In this document: in pieces, positions 7,614 through 10,750 of the stretch | Layout: every line of letters begins with the position of its first letter | Position numbering within the stretch: the stretch's first letter is position 1 | Assembly (NCBI GenBank): GCA_947313765.1 | Contig: CAMZNQ010000078.1 | Coordinates: 1-10,750, forward strand | Direction: 5' to 3' | Source: an uncultured Sulfurovum sp. | Lineage (GTDB): Bacteria; Campylobacterota; Campylobacteria; Campylobacterales; Sulfurovaceae | Length of the DNA: 10,750 nt | Program-made: the position numbers and the translations under genes | Notes under the pieces: generated by a model | Seen by the model: only the letters and a program-made list of their open reading frames with translations | Told to the model about the DNA's origin: nothing | Databases searched by the model: none

Positions 7614-7680
7614 CCCAAATTATTTTAATATATATTTAATATCTCTTCAAATATCTATTTTTTGGACTTTAAAAAAAGTT

Positions 7681-8274
7681 TTACTCAACTACACTCTCTT
7701 TAAAGTTTTCAAGTTTTATGACGGTATCATTTTTATGTTCCAATTTTAACATCTTATCTACAGGATAATTACAATAGACTCCTCTTAAAGCACGACTAAC
7801 CATTGCATGAGCCACTAAGATGACTAGCTTTTCATCTTTTACATCTTCTAACCAAGAGTTAATCCGTTTTGTAACCATCTCATAAGACTCTCCTCCTGCT
7901 AATGTGTATGACCACTTATCATCTTCTCTAGCTTTAAACTCTTTAGCATGGTTTTTTTTACAGAACTCTTTAGTTTTACCCTCAAACATTCCATAATCAA
8001 CCTCTTGAACACGATTATCAAAAATAATAGTATCTCTATCCAAGCCCAATATATCAGAGATTATAATAGCCGTCTCTTTTGCTCTTCCTAATGGAGAGGA
8101 GTAAAATTTAAAAGGCTCTTCTCTATTAATAACTTTTGATACTTTTAAAGCATTCTTTTTTGCCTGTTCTTTACCCAATTCTGTTAAATCAGAATTCAAC
8201 TGCCCTTGGTATCTTCCCTCAGCATTCCAAACTGTTTGACCATGCCGTATTAAAATTATTGTTGGTAGACTCAT
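7681..8274 (-). CDS. Histidine phosphatase superfamily protein (phosphoglycerate mutase-like)
   Basis: A 197-residue cytoplasmic enzyme of the branch that includes cofactor-dependent phosphoglycerate mutases, CobC-type and broad-specificity phosphatases. The catalytic RHG motif is Arg10-His11-Gly12 in LIRHGQTVWNAEGRYQG. Arg64 in SSPLGRAKETA, Glu91 in VQEVDYGMFEGK and His156 in LVAHAMVSRALRG complete the phosphate pocket. The length fits a phosphatase or GpmB-like protein rather than the roughly 250-residue classical GpmA mutase, so the substrate is unknown. The start ATG is preceded by AAGGAG, 7 bases away, whose bases also encode the last residues of the DedA-type gene. The two genes are 3 bases apart and surely co-transcribed. 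Confidence 0.92.
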   Translation of the reverse strand: MSLPTIILIRHGQTVWNAEGRYQGQLNSDLTELGKEQAKKNALKVSKVINREEPFKFYSSPLGRAKETAIIISDILGLDRDTIIFDNRVQEVDYGMFEGKTKEFCKKNHAKEFKAREDDKWSYTLAGGESYEMVTKRINSWLEDVKDEKLVILVAHAMVSRALRGVYCNYPVDKMLKLEHKNDTVIKLENFKESVVE

Positions 8275-8277
8275 CTT

Positions 8278-8838
8278 CTATCTCCTTTTTGTTAAGTGTT
8301 CCATTACATACCAAATAGTACCAATAAGTATAGCTAAAATAACAAAGGGAACCCATGGATACTCTTTAAAATTTTCAAATAGTGATTTTATTGTATCTCC
8401 TGAATAGTATGCAGTTAACATAATAACTATCACAAAAAAAGGAGAGGCTAAAGCGTTATAGATACCAAATTTTTTGAAATCATAACGAGATAGTGCCATA
8501 GAGATAGGAACTAATGTTTTAATTCCATAGAGAAACTTCTGTATGAAAATAGCCCATACCCCATATTTTCGTAAAATTAGTGTAGAGAGTGCAATTTTTC
8601 GTTTATGTTTTTCAAAATATGGTTTAATATCCTCTTTATGGTACTTACCTAGATAGAATAGAAACATATCGCCTATAAAGTTAAAAACTATAGCGATGGA
8701 TAGTGAAATAAAAAGATTCATCTCCCCCATAAACGATAATACACCTGCTGCTGCGACAACTACAAGTGAGCCTCCAAAAGAGAAAAAAGCTAAAGCTAAA
8801 TAGCCCCAAGTACTAAGATTTGTTAATGTATCTTCCAA
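8278..8838 (-). CDS. DedA / SNARE-associated-type membrane protein
   Basis: A 186-residue inner-membrane protein of the DedA (VTT domain) family, whose members move or scramble undecaprenyl phosphate or phospholipids. It shows FFSFGGSLVVVAAAGVLSFMGE near the N-terminus (re-entrant-loop-like, small residues), a helix with FNFIGDMFLFYLGKY at about 52-66, the amphipathic KHKRKIALSTLILRKYGVWAIFIQKF segment, then LVPISMALSRYDFKKFGIYNA, followed by two further helices (about 130-147 and 160-180). Family-typical residues are partly diverged: the usual G-x-x-R-x-hydrophobic arginine is replaced by Lys in YGIKTLVPI. The start is TTG with AAAAGG 6 bases upstream; there is no in-frame ATG nearby. It is first in the DedA-phosphatase pair and divergent from the AEC transporter. 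Confidence 0.85.
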   Translation of the reverse strand: MEDTLTNLSTWGYLALAFFSFGGSLVVVAAAGVLSFMGEMNLFISLSIAIVFNFIGDMFLFYLGKYHKEDIKPYFEKHKRKIALSTLILRKYGVWAIFIQKFLYGIKTLVPISMALSRYDFKKFGIYNALASPFFVIVIMLTAYYSGDTIKSLFENFKEYPWVPFVILAILIGTIWYVMEHLTKRR

Positions 8839-8863
8839 AAAATACCTTTTATTTTTTTGTAAG

Positions 8864-8869
8864 ATTATA
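8864..8869 (-). promoter_or_regulatory. Probable promoter of the DedA-phosphatase pair, perfect -10 TATAAT
   Basis: TATAAT on the minus strand lies 25 bases before the TTG start at 8838, giving a leader of about 18 bases that holds AAAAGG. The divergent AEC gene probably uses a plus-strand -10 in the same 64-base spacer (TATTAT at 8871-8876), so the two promoters are almost back to back. Confidence 0.55.
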
Positions 8870-8902
8870 GTATTATTTCTTTAAAAATTAGGTCTATGCT
8901 AA

Positions 8903-9817
8903 ATGTGGGAAACTATTCTATCTATTATTTTTGTATATATTTTTATACTACTTGGTTATATTGCTAAACGAATATTTAAAGAGGAGATGGATTCTAAAAC
9001 CTTAACACTCTTTTCTGTCTACTTTCTACAAGCATTTGTTACTGTATGGGGATTCTCTACTGCTACTCTATCCATGGAACACTTTGCTGTTCCACTCTAC
9101 TATGTAGCTACTATTTTAGTAATAATTTTACCTACAATTATCTTAGCTAAAAGATTTGTTAAAGAGCCAAAAGAGAGGGCAATCATTACCATTTCAGGAT
9201 TTGTAGGAAATACAGGAAACATTGGAATACCTTTGGGAATTGCCTTGTTTGGTATGGAATCTGTTATCTACACCACATTAATAAATATTGCAAATATTTT
9301 TGTAGTATATATTTTAGGTGTATATATCTACTCAAGAGGTTCATTCTCTATTAGAAAATCTCTTTTAAATATTATTAAAATTCCCATAATACCTGCATCT
9401 ATTTTTGCAATAGTTATCAATATAAATGAAATTAAAATCCCCATACAAATTCAAGAATTTTTTAAAATGGGTGCTTATGCAGGTATTGTCCTACAACTTT
9501 TTCTATTGGGGACTTTCCTATATGGAGTTAAAATAACAGCTCTTAAAAAGTCTATTTTCCTTACGGTAATGAGCCAAAAATTTATTATCATTCCTTTAGC
9601 AACAGCATATATTTTAAGTTTTACAGAGCTATCACTATATATTCAAGGGATAATTTTAATGGAGATGATGGTTCCATTAGCTGTTGCAAATATCAATTTA
9701 GCCTCTCTTTATAACTGTAAACCAAAAGATGTTACATCTCTTATTCTAATAAGCACTATTATATTTATACCTATTTTACTATTTTTATCAGAGATTCTCT
9801 CCAAATTTTATTTATAA
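8903..9817 (+). CDS. AEC-family (auxin efflux carrier-type) membrane transporter
   Basis: A 304-residue inner-membrane transporter of the AEC family, which in bacteria exports or imports small organic acids such as malate. About ten hydrophobic segments can be counted, arranged as two five-helix repeats. The best signature is GFVGNTGNIGIPLGIALFG at 99-117, the family's conserved broken-helix motif with Asn103, Asn106 and Pro110. The matching C-terminal-half motif is MEMMVPLAVANINLASLY at 253-270. Length is typical. The ATG has only a weak ribosome site (AGG, 10 bases upstream). It appears to stand alone, divergent from the DedA gene and followed by a 119-base spacer. The substrate cannot be read from the sequence. 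Confidence 0.9.
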   Translation: MWETILSIIFVYIFILLGYIAKRIFKEEMDSKTLTLFSVYFLQAFVTVWGFSTATLSMEHFAVPLYYVATILVIILPTIILAKRFVKEPKERAIITISGFVGNTGNIGIPLGIALFGMESVIYTTLINIANIFVVYILGVYIYSRGSFSIRKSLLNIIKIPIIPASIFAIVININEIKIPIQIQEFFKMGAYAGIVLQLFLLGTFLYGVKITALKKSIFLTVMSQKFIIIPLATAYILSFTELSLYIQGIILMEMMVPLAVANINLASLYNCKPKDVTSLILISTIIFIPILLFLSEILSKFYL

Positions 9818-9835
9818 TTCATAATTTTTACTACT

Positions 9836-9860
9836 TTACTTGTTAATATTAAACAAGTAA
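9836..9860. repeat. Inverted repeat 1 (9-bp arms)
   Basis: TTACTTGTT and AACAAGTAA form a perfect 9-bp palindrome around the 7-base loop AATATTA, 19 bases after the AEC gene. No T-tract follows on either strand, so a classic intrinsic terminator is unlikely. It could instead be an operator or a transcript hairpin. Confidence 0.6.
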
Positions 9861-9862
9861 TA

Positions 9863-9890
9863 AGTGTAAAAAATGTTAAAATATTACACT
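9863..9890. repeat. Inverted repeat 2 (7-bp arms)
   Basis: AGTGTAA (9863-9869) and TTACACT (9884-9890) are perfect inverted arms with a 14-base AT-rich centre, starting 2 bases after the first inverted repeat. The AGTGTAA/TTACACT form resembles a generic dimeric-regulator operator. Confidence 0.5.
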
Positions 9891-9891
9891 A

Positions 9892-9912
9892 TTCCAATTA
9901 TAAAATTTGGAA
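9892..9912. repeat. Inverted repeat 3 (6-bp arms) around a -10-like element
   Basis: TTCCAA (9892-9897) and TTGGAA (9907-9912) flank TTATAAAAT, whose TATAAA (9899-9904) is a candidate -10 for the gene starting at 9937. The arms are short, so chance is possible in such AT-rich DNA. Confidence 0.4.
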
Positions 9913-9936
9913 AATTTAATATAAAAAGAGTTTAGT

Positions 9937-10272
9937 ATGAAAAGATATAAAATTTCAATAATAGTGTTTACATTAACAGTTCTATCAAATTTAAATTATG
10001 CAGATAATAATTTAACCAAAAGTAAAGAAAATAGCTTAGAGCAACTGTTGAAGATAGATAAAGAAGAAGAAAAATTACCTTTTCTATTACCAACGTCTGA
10101 ACAGGTACAAAGCTCTTCTATCTCTAAAATATTAACTGTTGAAGAGATAAAAAAGAGACTAGAAGAGATAGAAAAAAAGAGTATCCAAGAGGAAATAGAG
10201 CTAGAAGCATTTGAAGATAAGGTAAAAAAATACCAAAAAAAAATAGAGGAAATCAAGAAAATAGACGAATAG
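9937..10272 (+). CDS. Small secreted coiled-coil protein, function unknown
   Basis: A 111-residue protein. Residues 1-22 are a signal peptide (basic MKRYK, hydrophobic core, likely cut after NYA), so it is exported to the periplasm. The mature part has a low-complexity stretch rich in Lys, Glu and Ser with a proline-containing break (LPFLLPTSEQVQSSS, 47-61), followed by a continuous charged helix at about 67-110 (TVEEIKKRLEEIEKK, then FEDKVKKYQKKIEEIKK) with heptad-like spacing, probably a coiled coil. AAAAAGAG precedes the ATG by 6 bases. The 3' end overlaps the opposing ThiE-like gene by 20 bases. Similarity to a known family is not recognisable; it could be a scaffold or chaperone-like periplasmic protein. 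Confidence 0.75.
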   Translation: MKRYKISIIVFTLTVLSNLNYADNNLTKSKENSLEQLLKIDKEEEKLPFLLPTSEQVQSSSISKILTVEEIKKRLEEIEKKSIQEEIELEAFEDKVKKYQKKIEEIKKIDE

Positions 10273-10750
10273 AAGCAAAACCATATGCTCCTACTCTTTT
10301 ACACAACTCTATCTGATTTTGAGTAACAATCCCACCTAATGCAATAATAGGAATAGAGACTATGGAGATTACTCTTTTTAACTCTTCGACCCCTTTAGGT
10401 TCTCCCTTATGTGGGGTCAAAAAGATTGGACTAAAAGTTACCATATCACTACCAAGCTTTTGAGCTTTCAACACCTCCTCTAAACTGTGTGTACTTATAA
10501 TAACAAATAGACCTAGAGCTTTTGCCTTTTGAATATCATCAAATTGAGTTGATGTTAGATGTACACCATCTGCATTCAATCTATCTGCTAAGACATAATC
10601 TCTATGTAAAAGTACTTTTGAAAAAGTATATTTTTTTGTCTCTTTAAGAAATTTAAATGAATTTTGATTGTATATATTAGTAGATTTATCACGATAAACA
10701 ATCATATCTGCCTTAGAAGCAAACTGTTTTATATTAGAATTTAAATTGTT
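10253..10750 (-). CDS. ThiE/TenI-like thiamine phosphate synthase family protein, partial (5' end beyond the window)
   Basis: A TIM-barrel protein of the thiamine phosphate synthase/TenI superfamily; the 165 residues in the window are the C-terminal part. The frame stays open to the right edge through the residues before the internal ATG at 10705 (ASKADMIVYRDK), which correspond to the beta-strand ending in the family's FRDK motif, so the true start lies outside. Counting from that ATG, the family pattern follows: DGVHL at 46-50, STHSLEE at 71-77, MVTFSPIFLTPHKGEPKG at 88-105 (phosphate-binding loop) and IALGGI at 121-126. ThiE usually has ND where LHRD stands here, and the protein ends abruptly after GFASIRLFS, so it may be a TenI-like paralogue rather than true ThiE. 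Confidence 0.82.
   Translation of the reverse strand, partial: NNLNSNIKQFASKADMIVYRDKSTNIYNQNSFKFLKETKKYTFSKVLLHRDYVLADRLNADGVHLTSTQFDDIQKAKALGLFVIISTHSLEEVLKAQKLGSDMVTFSPIFLTPHKGEPKGVEELKRVISIVSIPIIALGGIVTQNQIELCKRVGAYGFASIRLFS

Noticed and set aside
7638-7656. Direct repeat AATATCT twice, 12 bases apart, upstream of rpoD
   Set aside because: Only two short copies in very AT-rich DNA; chance is a sufficient explanation.
8136-8318. Plus-strand 60-codon open frame over the phosphatase start
   Set aside because: It is antisense to the RHG catalytic region of the phosphatase and the end of the DedA gene; the translation shows no family features.
1-10750. Mobile element, CRISPR array, toxin-antitoxin or defence system
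   Set aside because: No transposase or integrase, no repeat array and no toxin-like gene pair is present; all genes but the three unknowns belong to core families.

Overview
The window is AT-rich, densely packed bacterial housekeeping DNA. It most likely comes from a member of the Campylobacterota (Epsilonproteobacteria), such as a Sulfurimonas, Sulfurovum or Arcobacter relative. Three things point there: the gene order ctpA-purC-purS-purQ-periplasmic protein-plsC, which as I recall also occurs in Campylobacter jejuni; a sigma-70 whose C-terminal half reads like the epsilonproteobacterial type; and promoters with a good TATAAT -10 but no recognisable -35. I see no mobile element, CRISPR array, rRNA, tRNA or riboswitch.

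Layout. Positions 1-557 (minus) hold the N-terminal part of the ClpB disaggregase, read from a TTG start. Its divergent neighbour begins a tight seven-gene plus-strand run at 707-5692: the periplasmic protease CtpA, purC, purS, purQ, a membrane-anchored periplasmic protein with a C-terminal SH3-like domain, the acyltransferase PlsC, and a small helix-turn-helix-like protein. Most junctions are 1-base TAATG couplings, a longer overlap or direct abutment. This run meets the minus-strand gene rpoD head-on at a hairpin (5686-5713) that contains both stop codons. The minus-strand group is, in order of transcription, a DedA-family membrane protein, a histidine phosphatase and rpoD. Divergent from the DedA gene is an AEC-family transporter (8903-9817). 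It is followed by a spacer with three consecutive inverted repeats, a small secreted coiled-coil protein (9937-10272), and the 3' part of a ThiE/TenI-like gene (minus) that runs off the right edge.

How the genes work together. PurS and PurQ are the small and glutaminase subunits that join PurL to make FGAM; PurC makes SAICAR further along the same pathway. CtpA, the SH3-domain protein and PlsC are envelope functions, so the long operon mixes purine synthesis with envelope maintenance.

The most striking observation is in rpoD, the gene for the housekeeping sigma factor. It is intact in one frame over its whole length except for a single in-frame TAA at 6283-6281 (minus), in conserved region 2.3. 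Because this gene is normally essential, the stop is either a sequence error or something genuinely unusual such as readthrough. The rest of the window looks like ordinary core genome.
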